A stretch of DNA of 19,035 bases from assembly GCA_964444795.1 (NCBI GenBank), contig CAYUIQ010000178.1, forward strand, positions 1-19,035, in the 5' to 3' direction. A model generated the notes under the pieces. That model searched no databases. It saw only the letters and a program-made list of their open reading frames with translations, and was not told the DNA's origin. Positions 1-7,744 of this stretch are shown here, piece after piece. Every line of letters begins with the position of its first letter. The stretch's first letter is position 1. Position numbers and translations under genes: made by a program. This stretch comes from JABMRP01 sp964444795 (lineage in GTDB: Bacteria; Planctomycetota; Planctomycetia; Pirellulales; Thermoguttaceae).

Positions 1-47
1 ATCGTACGGGTTTTGAGACAGAGCCTAGCATCCCGCCGCAAAACGGG

Positions 48-2954
48 CTATCGATTGATACCCAGGAAGAACTGGAAGTTCTCGATCTGATCGCCGTCTT
101 CCAGAGCCACGGGAAAGGCGAAATCCAGGGCAATCGGCGCCGGGCTCATACGCGGAACCGAGATCCGCAATCCGAACCCGGGCGCGACGCGGAAGTCGTC
201 GCCGTCGATGTTGAACGTTTCTTCCACCGTACCGGCGTCACAGAAAACCACGGCGCGCAGGTTGTCGTCGGCCGTAATGGGGACCGAGTACTCGGCCGAA
301 AAGAGCAAGCGGAGGTGTCCGCCGACGGGTACGCCCATGTTGCGAGGTGAGGCGCCGCGGAAGTCAAACCCGCGAATCGTCGAGAAACCGCCGGCGAAGT
401 AGTGATCGTAGATGGGCGTGTTGTCGCCGGTCCAGGCGAACCGTGCCGACATACTCAACACATGCCGGCCGGATCGGTCGGCACGCTGGCGGAACCAGAA
501 ATACTTCCGCATGTCGACCTCGAACCGCGGATACACGTACGACCCGATCACCTGCTCGAAGGAGAAGTCGAGAAGATGGCCGCTGGTGGCCAGGAAGGGA
601 TTGTCCCGGGTATCGTGGGTCAATTGTCCCTTGAAACCCAGGAGGGTGGAATCGCCGATGACTTCGGCCAGTTCGGGTGGCGTCGGTACGATCGCATCGT
701 TGATGTTGATCTTTGCCCCGCGGAAGCTCAGCGTTCCGGTCAGATCGGGTGCGAAACGATACCCCAGCCCGACCGTTCCGCCGGTTCGCTGTTCGTCCCA
801 CTCGCGATAGCGCCGGTCGTAGAAGAAGCCGCTGACGGCGAAATTGATGTGCGACTGCAGGAAGTACGGCTCGAAGAGGTAGGGATCGGTGTAATTGACC
901 ATGTACCGTTGCACTTCCGTGCCGGGCATCGCTTCGAAGCGGAATCGCTTGCCACCGCCGCGCCAGGCACAGCCGGTGCGGAGGTCTTCGAAGCTGCGGG
1001 GATAGCGGAACAAGTCGAAGTTGTGCTCGTCGACGATAAACGAGCCGACCAACCCGGCGTCGGAGTTGATTCCCACGCCGAACATCAACCGGCCGGTTTC
1101 CGTCTCTTCCCCCATCGGGTTGAGGCCGATGTACCGGGCGTTTTCGTCGGTCTTCAGGGCATCGGAAAAAACGCTGTTGTCGAACATGCCTTCGTTGCCG
1201 GGTGGCATTCTCCGCGGCAGTTCGGCCGTGGCCGGAGCGCCGCCCGAGGCCGGATCGGTCCAGGGGGTCGACGGTTGGGCCGGGATTAGCGACGGCAACG
1301 CCGACATGTCGGCATTCATGGGTGACACTCTTTCGGGCGCCCGGCCCGCCGGCGGTGTGTACTGACCGCGAATCGTCCGCCCGACCGGCGGTTGACCGAT
1401 TCGGTACGGCGGTCGAGGATACGCGTCGGGCGCTGATGTCGCCGGACGCGGTGTGTGGGGCGGACGCGTCATCTGCCGCACCGGTGGCGCGGAGGGCGGC
1501 TGATCGGCCCATTGGCCGGACAGCGTCAGATCAAGCTGTCCATACCGCGGACCCGTGGTCCGAGGATCCGGACTCTGCCCGCGAACCTCGGCAGACTCGT
1601 CGCGACGTCTAGCCGTTAGGGTGGCTTCCTCCTGGAGGTTCGGGCGATCAAAGGTGATTTGCGGCAGGCTGCCTCGGTCGGGAGCCGTATTGAACAATCG
1701 TGAGGACTGAAGTCGCCGCTCGTCGGCCCGTAGTTTCCGCACGTCGACCAGATCGCCGGGTCGAAGGGACAGGCGGTTCAAAATGGTGTCGATGCGCGTG
1801 TGGGGATAGCTTCCCTTGATCGATACGTTGATGCGCCCCACGCGGTACGGATCGCCTTCCTTGATTCCGATCACGAGGTCGAGCATTCCCGGCTCGTCGG
1901 TGTCCGGATCGAGGTAACGCAAATCGGCGTTGACGTCGGCGAAGACGTGGCCGATCGTTCCGTACTTGTTGCGAATGGCCTCCACGGCGGCAGTTACCTC
2001 GGCCTGACTGAAGTAGTCGCCGGGTGTCAGATCGACCTTGGACGTCAGTTCGGCCGTCGAAAACCTCTTATTGCCCGCGAAGAGTACGTTGCGAATCCGG
2101 TAGCGAAGCCCCTCGTGAATGACGAACGTCAGCGTGAGCCACTCCTTGGTGCGGTCGAGCCGGTTGGGGGCAAACTGCAACTCGCGGCTGACTTTGGCGT
2201 CGCGAAACCCGAGACTACGGTAATACGCCGTAATTCGCTTGACGTCCTCTTCGATGATTTTCGGGTTGACCTCGCCGCCGAAAAGCCAAAGGATGCCGGG
2301 CGTCGATTCAATCTGTGTCTTCAGACGCTCGTCGGAAGCGATCGTGTTGCCGACGAAACTGGTCCACCAGATCTCCTGCTTGGGCCCCTCGTTGATAAGG
2401 AATCGGACATCCCGATCCGACGGCTTGTTGCCCTGGAGGATCGTCACCCGAACCTTGTTGAACCCCTTGCTGAGGTAGAAAGTTTCGATCTTCTTCTTGG
2501 CCTCTTCGACGGCATACGGGTCGACGGCATGGCCGGCCTCCAGTTGCGTCTCCTTGGCCAGTTGGTCGGCTGAGACGCTCTCGGCACCGAGATACTCGAT
2601 GGTCCTTACCCGCGGACGCTGATGTAGTTCGAAAATGACCACCCGGCCGCCCGCGACTTGCTGGTACGACACCTTCACGTCGAGAAACATGCCTGTCTGG
2701 TTCAACCGCCGCACGTCTTCTTCAATCACATGGCTGTCGAACGGACGCCCCGCGCGTGTGTGGATGTTGGGGATGACGCGGCGGGTCAGGAGCTTCTCGT
2801 TGACGATGATGCGCACCTGGACAACCTGCTCGGCCTGGGAACCGTCCGGTGCCTGTTGGCCAAACAAGGGGAAATTGCCGAAGATCGCCACGAGCAAGAA
2901 GGCTGCCAGGCAGCTTCCCGTCACGGCGGCCGCGTTTCGTCGAACACTGGCCAT
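48..2954 (-). CDS. bamA: BamA, outer-membrane protein assembly factor (Omp85 family)
   Basis: This is the central subunit of the machinery that folds and inserts beta-barrel proteins into the outer membrane. From the chosen ATG (968 aa) there is a signal peptide (about residues 1-33, hydrophobic core after MASVRRN). About five POTRA repeats follow (roughly 43-425), then a Pro/Arg/Ala-rich linker (about 445-610), then a 16-strand-type barrel. The barrel opens around TGRLMFGVGINSDAGL (residue 620 on) and carries the diagnostic IRGF motif at about 860-863. It ends in the beta-strand NFQFFLGINR. The frame is open 75 codons further upstream. I chose the ATG at 2954 because it follows GGAAAGGG at 5 nt and directly starts a signal peptide. 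The gene lies downstream of dnaB but behind a strong terminator-like palindrome, so it is probably transcribed separately. The linker is far longer than the near-direct POTRA5-barrel junction of proteobacterial BamA. Identity is confident; the exact start is less so. Confidence 0.93.
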   Translation of the reverse strand: MASVRRNAAAVTGSCLAAFLLVAIFGNFPLFGQQAPDGSQAEQVVQVRIIVNEKLLTRRVIPNIHTRAGRPFDSHVIEEDVRRLNQTGMFLDVKVSYQQVAGGRVVIFELHQRPRVRTIEYLGAESVSADQLAKETQLEAGHAVDPYAVEEAKKKIETFYLSKGFNKVRVTILQGNKPSDRDVRFLINEGPKQEIWWTSFVGNTIASDERLKTQIESTPGILWLFGGEVNPKIIEEDVKRITAYYRSLGFRDAKVSRELQFAPNRLDRTKEWLTLTFVIHEGLRYRIRNVLFAGNKRFSTAELTSKVDLTPGDYFSQAEVTAAVEAIRNKYGTIGHVFADVNADLRYLDPDTDEPGMLDLVIGIKEGDPYRVGRINVSIKGSYPHTRIDTILNRLSLRPGDLVDVRKLRADERRLQSSRLFNTAPDRGSLPQITFDRPNLQEEATLTARRRDESAEVRGQSPDPRTTGPRYGQLDLTLSGQWADQPPSAPPVRQMTRPPHTPRPATSAPDAYPRPPYRIGQPPVGRTIRGQYTPPAGRAPERVSPMNADMSALPSLIPAQPSTPWTDPASGGAPATAELPRRMPPGNEGMFDNSVFSDALKTDENARYIGLNPMGEETETGRLMFGVGINSDAGLVGSFIVDEHNFDLFRYPRSFEDLRTGCAWRGGGKRFRFEAMPGTEVQRYMVNYTDPYLFEPYFLQSHINFAVSGFFYDRRYREWDEQRTGGTVGLGYRFAPDLTGTLSFRGAKININDAIVPTPPELAEVIGDSTLLGFKGQLTHDTRDNPFLATSGHLLDFSFEQVIGSYVYPRFEVDMRKYFWFRQRADRSGRHVLSMSARFAWTGDNTPIYDHYFAGGFSTIRGFDFRGASPRNMGVPVGGHLRLLFSAEYSVPITADDNLRAVVFCDAGTVEETFNIDGDDFRVAPGFGLRISVPRMSPAPIALDFAFPVALEDGDQIENFQFFLGINR

Positions 2955-3134
2955 CGAGGCCCTTTCCAGTGTGTGTGTGATGAGATGAGTGAGGAGGCGG
3001 AAGGAAAGGCTCCGGGCAGCCCTACCCGGCTGGGGGTCAACGGCTCCAGTGGCGAGCGCGCCCGGCGCACCACGCTCCAGTTCCGCTGATGGCCGGGTAG
3101 AAATACTCAAAGTGTCCCGCGGTGGCAAGACGAG

Positions 3135-3152
3135 TTCCCGATATTGCGGGAA
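3135..3152. promoter_or_regulatory. Possible operator palindrome upstream of bamA
   Basis: There is a perfect 6-bp inverted repeat, TTCCCG-ATATTG-CGGGAA, about 180 bp upstream of the bamA start. Its size and symmetry would suit a dimeric regulator or a small hairpin. No regulator is identified, and a short palindrome of this kind can occur by chance. Confidence 0.25.
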
Positions 3153-3204
3153 AGCGGGGGGAATAGAAAGACGGGGCAATTTACGCTTGGCCGTTTAGCC
3201 CGCT

Positions 3205-3303
3205 AAAAAAGTCGTGTGCCACTGCTCGCTTGCAAGCAGTGCCGCAGATCTGGGCGCAAACCCCGGCAAAAGGCACTGCTTGCAAGCAAGCAGTGGCACA
3301 CGA
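3205..3303 (-). terminator. Rho-independent-type terminator of the rplY-dnaB gene run
   Basis: Read on the minus strand, the 32-bp inverted repeat is followed after one C by six T residues (complement of 3205-3210). A strong stem with an immediate U-tract downstream of the dnaB stop is the classical intrinsic terminator layout. It would isolate bamA from the operon upstream. The stem is much longer than a usual terminator, so the element may be a mobile palindrome put to use as a terminator. Confidence 0.6.
3212..3303. repeat. Large REP-like inverted repeat between dnaB and bamA
   Basis: Two 32-bp arms (3212-3243 and 3272-3303) are reverse complements at 31 of 32 positions, separated by 28 bp. 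Each arm is itself an imperfect palindrome built on CACTGCTT...AAGCAGTG, so the unit can fold as one long stem or as two small hairpins. This nested layout is typical of REP/BIME-type elements. From memory, motifs resembling TGCCACTGCT recur between genes in planctomycete genomes; I could not check copy number here. Confidence 0.8.
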
Positions 3304-3359
3304 TTCCATCAGTGTCGCCTCTTTCTGGCGAGCTGCCAGACGGCTCGAAACCGTAGCGG

Positions 3360-4763
3360 CTACTCGAACTCGTCGTAGCTGTCCGGGGCGGCGTCCTTGA
3401 ATCGCGTGAACTGCTGAAACCAAAGGAGTTTGATGTCGCCGGTCGGGCCGTTACGCTGCTTCTTGACCATCAGATCGGCCTTACCCTTGATGCCCCTCCG
3501 CTCGACCTCGTCGGGTTGGTGGTAATACTCCTCGCGATGGACGAACATTACCACGTCGGCGTCCTGCTCGATCGCCCCGGATTCCCGCAAGTGGCTCAAG
3601 CGGGGGATATTGTCCTTGCTGGCTTCGGCCTGACGATTCAACTGGGCCAGGCAGAGAACGGGGATTTCCAACTCCCGGGCGAGTCCTTTGAGCCGCCGGG
3701 CGATCTTGGCGACCTGCTCCTGGCGGGGGTCGCGGGAGTTGTCCGGCTCGATCAGTTGCAGATAGTCGATCACCACCAGCCCCAGATTGTGCCGGCGTTT
3801 GAGCCGCCGCGACGTGGCCGCGATCTCGGTCATCGTCCGGCTGGGCGTGTCGTCGATGAACAGCGGCGAGGTGCTCAACTTGCTGGAAGCTTGCATCAGG
3901 GTCTTGCGGTCTTCGCCGGAAAGAAAATCGCTACGGAATTTCCGCCCGCTGATCTCGCCCCGGGCACACAACATCCGCTGCGACAACTCAAAACGCGACA
4001 TTTCCAGGCTCACAAACAGCGTGGCCACGTTCGATTTGACGGCCACGTAATCAGCGATATTCGTGGCCAGGGCCGTTTTACCCATGGCCGGACGCGCGGC
4101 CAGGATGATCAGTTCCGAATCGTGCATTCCGCCCGTCAGGTTGTCCAGGTCGGTAAAACCGCTGGGCACCCCCGAGGAGCCGCCAGCCATTCGGGCGTCG
4201 ATCTGCTCGAACGTTTCTATCAGGGCGTCGTGAATGCTGGTCAACTGGTCGCTGCTCCGCTGGTCGTGGACGGCAAAAATCCGCTGCTCGGCCGAGTTGA
4301 CAATTTCGCGGGGATTGACCGAAGGATCGTACGCGTCGCGGAGAATCTCCGTGCTCGTGTGGATCAGCGCGCGAAGTAACGCCTTGTCGCGTACAATTTC
4401 GGCGTAGTACTCGGCATGAGCGGCCACGGGTACCGCACGGACGATCTCGGCCAGATAAGCCGAGCCTCCGATGGGGTCGAACTGGCCGTCGTGCTTCAAA
4501 CGCTCGACCAGCAAGGTCATGTCGATGCGGCCCCCTTCATCGTGCATCGCCCGCATCGTGGCAAACAGCCGGGCGGCCGTATCGGAATAGAAATCCTCGG
4601 GCCGCACGATCAGGGCAACGTCGTCGCACAATTGGGGATCGAGGAGCAGACTGCCGAGGACCCCTTTTTCGGCGTCCAGATTGTGCGGTGGCAGGCGGTC
4701 GAGGATCTCCGAGCCGCCGCCGCTGCGCTGGTGAGTCTCATCCGTTCGGTGCGCGGTAGCCAT
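3360..4763 (-). CDS. dnaB: Replicative DNA helicase DnaB
   Basis: This is the hexameric ATP-driven helicase that unwinds DNA at the replication fork and recruits primase. The 467-aa product has the N-terminal primase-interacting domain (about 22-125, with LPPHNLDAEKGVLGSLL), a linker helix region, and a RecA-like C-terminal domain. That domain has Walker A RPAMGKT at 224-230, the catalytic Glu in SLEM near 254, Walker B VVIDYLQL at 330-337, and the arginine-finger segment KQRNGPTG at 435-442. No intein interrupts it. The ATG at 4763 has GGAGG 10 nt upstream. A longer in-frame start at 4847 would overlap rplI and lacks family similarity. The gene is 44 bp downstream of rplI and last in the ribosomal-protein/replication run. 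Family assignment is essentially certain. Confidence 0.97.
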   Translation of the reverse strand: MATAHRTDETHQRSGGGSEILDRLPPHNLDAEKGVLGSLLLDPQLCDDVALIVRPEDFYSDTAARLFATMRAMHDEGGRIDMTLLVERLKHDGQFDPIGGSAYLAEIVRAVPVAAHAEYYAEIVRDKALLRALIHTSTEILRDAYDPSVNPREIVNSAEQRIFAVHDQRSSDQLTSIHDALIETFEQIDARMAGGSSGVPSGFTDLDNLTGGMHDSELIILAARPAMGKTALATNIADYVAVKSNVATLFVSLEMSRFELSQRMLCARGEISGRKFRSDFLSGEDRKTLMQASSKLSTSPLFIDDTPSRTMTEIAATSRRLKRRHNLGLVVIDYLQLIEPDNSRDPRQEQVAKIARRLKGLARELEIPVLCLAQLNRQAEASKDNIPRLSHLRESGAIEQDADVVMFVHREEYYHQPDEVERRGIKGKADLMVKKQRNGPTGDIKLLWFQQFTRFKDAAPDSYDEFE

Positions 4764-4807
4764 GGCGATCGGTCCTCCGTGTCGAGTGCCCCCAAACGCC
4801 ACCCGCC

Positions 4808-5353
4808 CTATTCGGAATCCTCGGAGCCGACGGTGGGAACAACCCACACCTTCAATTCGCTTTCCACTTCTTGTCCGACGTGAACCGCGACGGTGTACAG
4901 GCCGAGTTCCTTCAAGGGACCTTTCAAACGCACCTGATCGCCGGCAATGCTCACGCCTTCGCGCTTTAGCGCGGCAACGATTTCCGGGGCGCCGACGGAG
5001 CCGTAGAGATGCCCTTCCTTGTTGGCGTTGGCCTCAATCGTGACGCTCTGCTTGGCCAATTCGTCGGCCCTGGCCCGTAGTTGGGCAAGTTTGGCCTTCT
5101 CCATCTCCAGCAGCCGGGCACGGTGCTTGTCGACCATCCGCTTGTGGTGCCCGCTGGCCATGACGGCCAACCCCTGGGGGAGGAGATAGTTGTTGGCGTA
5201 GCCGGTCTTCACCTCCACCACGTCGCCCTGTTTGCCCAAGTGTTCGACCGAATGGATCAAGAGGAGTTCGATCCCTCCGTTGGGTCCCTTGGGGAGGCGT
5301 TTTCCACGACGGCGGGCCGCGGGCCGCTTATTCGCTGTTTTCGTGTCGGGCAT
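4808..5353 (-). CDS. rplI: 50S ribosomal protein bL9 with basic N-terminal extension
   Basis: bL9 binds 23S rRNA at the base of the L1 stalk and helps maintain reading frame. The conserved N-domain starts near residue 29 (IELLLIHSVEHLGKQGDVVEV, with TGYANNYLLPQGLA after it). It is followed by the long connecting helix (about 70-105) and the C-domain (about 106-175). At 181 aa it is about 30 residues longer than the usual ~150. The excess is a Lys/Arg-rich N-terminal extension (MPDTKTANKRPAARRRGKR). No ATG, GTG or TTG lies at the standard start, so the extension appears genuine. An AAGG sequence sits just before the ATG. The gene lies 123 bp after ssb and 44 bp before dnaB. Confidence 0.95.
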   Translation of the reverse strand: MPDTKTANKRPAARRRGKRLPKGPNGGIELLLIHSVEHLGKQGDVVEVKTGYANNYLLPQGLAVMASGHHKRMVDKHRARLLEMEKAKLAQLRARADELAKQSVTIEANANKEGHLYGSVGAPEIVAALKREGVSIAGDQVRLKGPLKELGLYTVAVHVGQEVESELKVWVVPTVGSEDSE

Positions 5354-5364
5354 CTAACCTTCAA

Positions 5365-5464
5365 CCTTTCTTCGGCGTTTCAATCACGCCGTTGGGCTTT
5401 TTGATAACGAATGTCGCCGTTGGTCGGGGGCGGCCGGCGGTGCCTTTCTTCGGCGTTTCGATCA
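5365..5464. repeat. 22-nt direct repeat pair in the ssb-rplI gap
   Basis: Copies at 5365-5386 and 5443-5464 match at 21 of 22 positions (core CTTTCTTCGGCGTTTC). One copy lies just after the ssb stop; the other just precedes rplI and borders its ribosome-binding region. A shorter repeat, CGCCGTTGG, occurs at 5387 and 5415. The gap is where rpsR often lies in other bacteria, but only 123 bp remain and no S18 sequence is present. The repeats could be a leader/regulatory duplication or a deletion or duplication scar. Confidence 0.6.
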
Positions 5465-5476
5465 AACGTCTGGACT

Positions 5477-5944
5477 CTAGAACGGGATGTCGTCGTTGGC
5501 TGGGGGGTTGGCGGGGGAGTCGTCCGGCGGCGCATCGTACGACTCGGCGGGCGCAGCCTGGCTGTAGTTGGAGTTTTGTGCCGCTTGGCGAGGTTTTCCG
5601 CCGCCTTCGCCCTGACTCCGGCCGCCGAGCATCTGCATGCGTTCGCCGATCACCTTGAGCTTCGAGCGTTTTTGGCCTTCTTTTTCCCAGGTATCAAGTT
5701 TCAGGCGTCCTTCGATCAGTACGGGCGAGCCCTTGCTGAGGTATTCGCTGGCCACTTCGGCGGTGCGGCCCCACAGGGTCACGTCGACAAACGTTGTTTC
5801 ATCGACCCACTGGCCGTCGGAGTTCTTCCGCCGGTCGTTGACCGCCAGCCCGACGTCGGTCACGGCCGTACCGCTGGGAATGTAGCGAAGATCCGGGTCG
5901 CGGGTCAGGTTGCCGACCAAGATGACGCGATTGAAACTCGCCAT
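5477..5944 (-). CDS. ssb: Single-stranded DNA-binding protein SSB
   Basis: SSB coats single-stranded DNA during replication, recombination and repair. The 155-aa product has a standard OB-fold (about 1-105) opening with MASFNRVILVGNLTRDPDLR and containing TAVTDVGLAVN and FVDVTLWGRTAE. A disordered Gly/Gln/Pro/Ser-rich tail follows, then the acidic tip DDIPF (151-155) that binds partner proteins. Length and architecture are normal for a tetrameric bacterial SSB. The ATG follows a weak GGAAC-type ribosome-binding site. The gene lies between rpsF (81 bp upstream) and rplI, the common rpsF-ssb linkage. Confidence 0.97.
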   Translation of the reverse strand: MASFNRVILVGNLTRDPDLRYIPSGTAVTDVGLAVNDRRKNSDGQWVDETTFVDVTLWGRTAEVASEYLSKGSPVLIEGRLKLDTWEKEGQKRSKLKVIGERMQMLGGRSQGEGGGKPRQAAQNSNYSQAAPAESYDAPPDDSPANPPANDDIPF

Positions 5945-6025
5945 GGCACTGGTTCCGTCGCTTGGGTTCGTGAATATCCCACGCCGCGCCCGACCGTGGT
6001 GTTGCGTGGGGGAAAAGAGTATTTC

Positions 6026-6457
6026 TTACGTATCCGCGTCTGGGGCGGCGTCGGCCTCGGCGGTTGCGGCCACGGCCTCGGCCGGTTTTTCTTCACCGGC
6101 GGGCTTCTCCGGTTCGGCGGCCACCGGGGTTCCCGAGGTATGCGCGATCAGCGCGTCGACGATCCGCGGGTCGACCTTCAGGAAGAGGACACGAAGGATC
6201 GTGTCGTCCTGGTTGCATTTCCGTTCGATGTCGGCCAGTTGTGTGCCGTCGAGCCGGAAGTAAGTCAGCCAGTAGGCGCCGCGGCGGAACCTCCGGATCG
6301 GATAGGCCAATCGCCGCTCCTCCCACAGGCGGTTGACCAGCAACTCTCCGCCGGATCCTTCGATCAACTTGGTGACTTGGCCCGCAACCCCCTGCGAATC
6401 CTTCGCATAGCGGTTGGGATCCAGAATGAACATGCCTTCGTAAACGTTGACGGCCAA
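6026..6457 (-). CDS. rpsF: 30S ribosomal protein bS6 (TTG start)
   Basis: bS6 binds 16S rRNA in the platform as a heterodimer with bS18. The 143-aa product has the ferredoxin-like S6 fold in residues 1 to about 100 (YEGMFILDPNRY, then GGELLVNRLWEERRLAYPI and AYWLTYFRLDG). It has an Ala/Glu/Pro-rich tail (about 105-143) of low complexity. The start is TTG: GAGGAG lies 7 nt upstream, and the following residues align with the usual M-x-x-YE opening. The next ATG would cut off the first beta-strand. The gene lies between pth (26 bp upstream) and ssb. Its partner gene rpsR is not in this cluster. Confidence 0.95.
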   Translation of the reverse strand: MAVNVYEGMFILDPNRYAKDSQGVAGQVTKLIEGSGGELLVNRLWEERRLAYPIRRFRRGAYWLTYFRLDGTQLADIERKCNQDDTILRVLFLKVDPRIVDALIAHTSGTPVAAEPEKPAGEEKPAEAVAATAEADAAPDADT

Positions 6458-6483
6458 GATCTAGCTCCTCGTGTAACGCGAGA

Positions 6484-7041
6484 TTAGTTGTATCGATTCA
6501 TGCAAGTCTCGATGCCCTGACATGCCCAATCGGCGGCCCCGTCGACAGCTCGCCAAACGGCTTCTTCGACGGCAGGCATCTCCGCTTTGCTAAACTTCCT
6601 GAGCACGTAATCCGCCCAATTCCGATCTTCCGGGGGCCGGTCGATCCCAATCCGCAATCGGGCAAACGAATCGCTACCCAACTGCCGAATGATATCGGCC
6701 AAACCCTTCTGGCCTCCCGCCGAACCTTGAGCACGAAACCGGACTTTGCCCAACGGCAAGTTCAGGTCGTCGCAAATCACCAACAGGTCTTCCAGTGCCA
6801 GTCTGTAAAACCCGACGGCCGCTCGAACGCTCCTGCCGCTGAGATTCATGTACGTCATCGGTCCCAACAATAGCGCCCGCTGGGACCCCAAAACCGCCTC
6901 GACAACTTCGCCCTCGAATTTGGACTTGGTGCCCGTCGTGCCGAATTTCTTCGCCAACTCGGCCAGCACCGCGTAGCCCATGTTGTGACGCGTGCCTTCA
7001 TACTTGCGTCCCGGGTTGCCAAGTCCGACGATCAGTTTCAC
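6484..7041 (-). CDS. pth: Peptidyl-tRNA hydrolase
   Basis: Pth cleaves the ester bond of peptidyl-tRNAs that drop off ribosomes and so recycles tRNA. The 185-aa product carries the family opening KLIVGLGNPG, with the equivalents of the catalytic residues Asn10 (N9), His20 (H19, in TRHN) and Asp93 (D91/D92 in CDDLNLPLGK), plus the MTYMNLSG motif (62-69). The GGHNGL motif of E. coli is GGQKGL here (109-114), so the residue matching Asn114 is Lys. GTG at 7041 was chosen because AGGTGA lies 6 nt upstream and it gives the canonical M-KLIVGLGNPG. An ATG two codons earlier (7047) is the alternative. A longer frame to 7155 would overlap rplY. It lies 61 bp after rplY. Confidence 0.95.
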   Translation of the reverse strand: MKLIVGLGNPGRKYEGTRHNMGYAVLAELAKKFGTTGTKSKFEGEVVEAVLGSQRALLLGPMTYMNLSGRSVRAAVGFYRLALEDLLVICDDLNLPLGKVRFRAQGSAGGQKGLADIIRQLGSDSFARLRIGIDRPPEDRNWADYVLRKFSKAEMPAVEEAVWRAVDGAADWACQGIETCMNRYN

Positions 7042-7102
7042 GAGCATCACCTGAATCGCGGTCGCACCGGGTAAACAACTCCATTTCCCCCTTCCGCCGG
7101 GC

Positions 7103-7744
7103 CTACTTCTTTTTCTCCTCGTCGGTGTCGTCGTCCTCTGCCTTGCGGCCGCCAATCACCTCGGGTTCGGCTTCGCCACCAAGACCATCTTCGTCCTCGA
7201 GTTCCGCCAGCGGCATCACGCATTGCACAACCATCGTGCCGCCATCGACCAGAATCGTAACTCCTTCCGGAAGCTCGATTTCCGCAGCCAGGATCGCACC
7301 CTCAAGCTCCAGGTGATTAACGTTGACTTGCAGTTTCTCAGGTACCGAGATCGCGGGACATTCGACCTCGACCCGATGCAACACATGGTCGACGATTCCG
7401 CCCTGTTTGCTTCCCGGCGCGACGCCTCGCAACACGATCGGCAACTCGACGCGGACCAATTCGCCTTCCGCGACCCGGCCGAAATCGATATGCACCACAT
7501 CCGTGCCCCAGGTATCCCATTGGAGTTCGAGGATGATGGCTTTCTGTTCGACGGCACCCTCGAGGTCGACCACCCGGCTACCATGACGCACGGCGGTAGC
7601 GATCGCGTCGGCCCCTACGCTCAAGTGGACGGTATCCTCCCCGTGGCCGTACAGCACCGCGGGAACCCCCCCCGTGGTGCGCAGGCGGCGCGTGTTCCGT
7701 TTACCCAGCGCCGTACGAAGCTCAACGTTCAATACTTCCGCCAT
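7103..7744 (-). CDS. rplY: 50S ribosomal protein bL25, long Ctc form
   Basis: This 5S-rRNA-binding ribosomal protein is of the two-domain Ctc/TL5 type. Residues 1-90 are the L25 domain (VELRTALGKRNTRRLR, GGVPAVLYG, LQWDTWGTDVVHIDFGRV). Residues about 95-183 form the Ctc beta-domain (VRVELPIVLRGVAPG through LVDGGTMVVQCVMP). An acidic tail ending in lysines (181-213) closes the protein. The ATG at 7744 follows AGAGGA at 5 nt; an upstream in-frame start at 7768 lacks a ribosome-binding site. The rplY-pth pairing is common in bacteria. A 341-bp gap separates it from prs, so it probably has its own promoter. Confidence 0.95.
   Translation of the reverse strand: MAEVLNVELRTALGKRNTRRLRTTGGVPAVLYGHGEDTVHLSVGADAIATAVRHGSRVVDLEGAVEQKAIILELQWDTWGTDVVHIDFGRVAEGELVRVELPIVLRGVAPGSKQGGIVDHVLHRVEVECPAISVPEKLQVNVNHLELEGAILAAEIELPEGVTILVDGGTMVVQCVMPLAELEDEDGLGGEAEPEVIGGRKAEDDDTDEEKKK

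Larger units (their letters stand above)
2955..3359. other. dnaB-bamA intergenic spacer
   Basis: This 405-bp gap holds the large palindrome and terminator near dnaB and the presumed bamA promoter and leader. The bamA-proximal part has a short GT run and a perfect TTCCCG/CGGGAA inverted repeat. I see no convincing coding sequence. Open frames here are short, or are upstream extensions of bamA without a ribosome-binding site. Confidence 0.5.

Noticed and set aside
1..47. Terminator after bamA
   Set aside because: Only a 4-bp CCCG/CGGG stem is seen after the stop codon and no T-run follows on the minus strand.
402..1289. Open plus-strand frame of 295 codons opposite bamA
   Set aside because: It is antisense to strongly conserved barrel sequence, has no recognisable domain or ribosome-binding site, and is explained by high GC content.
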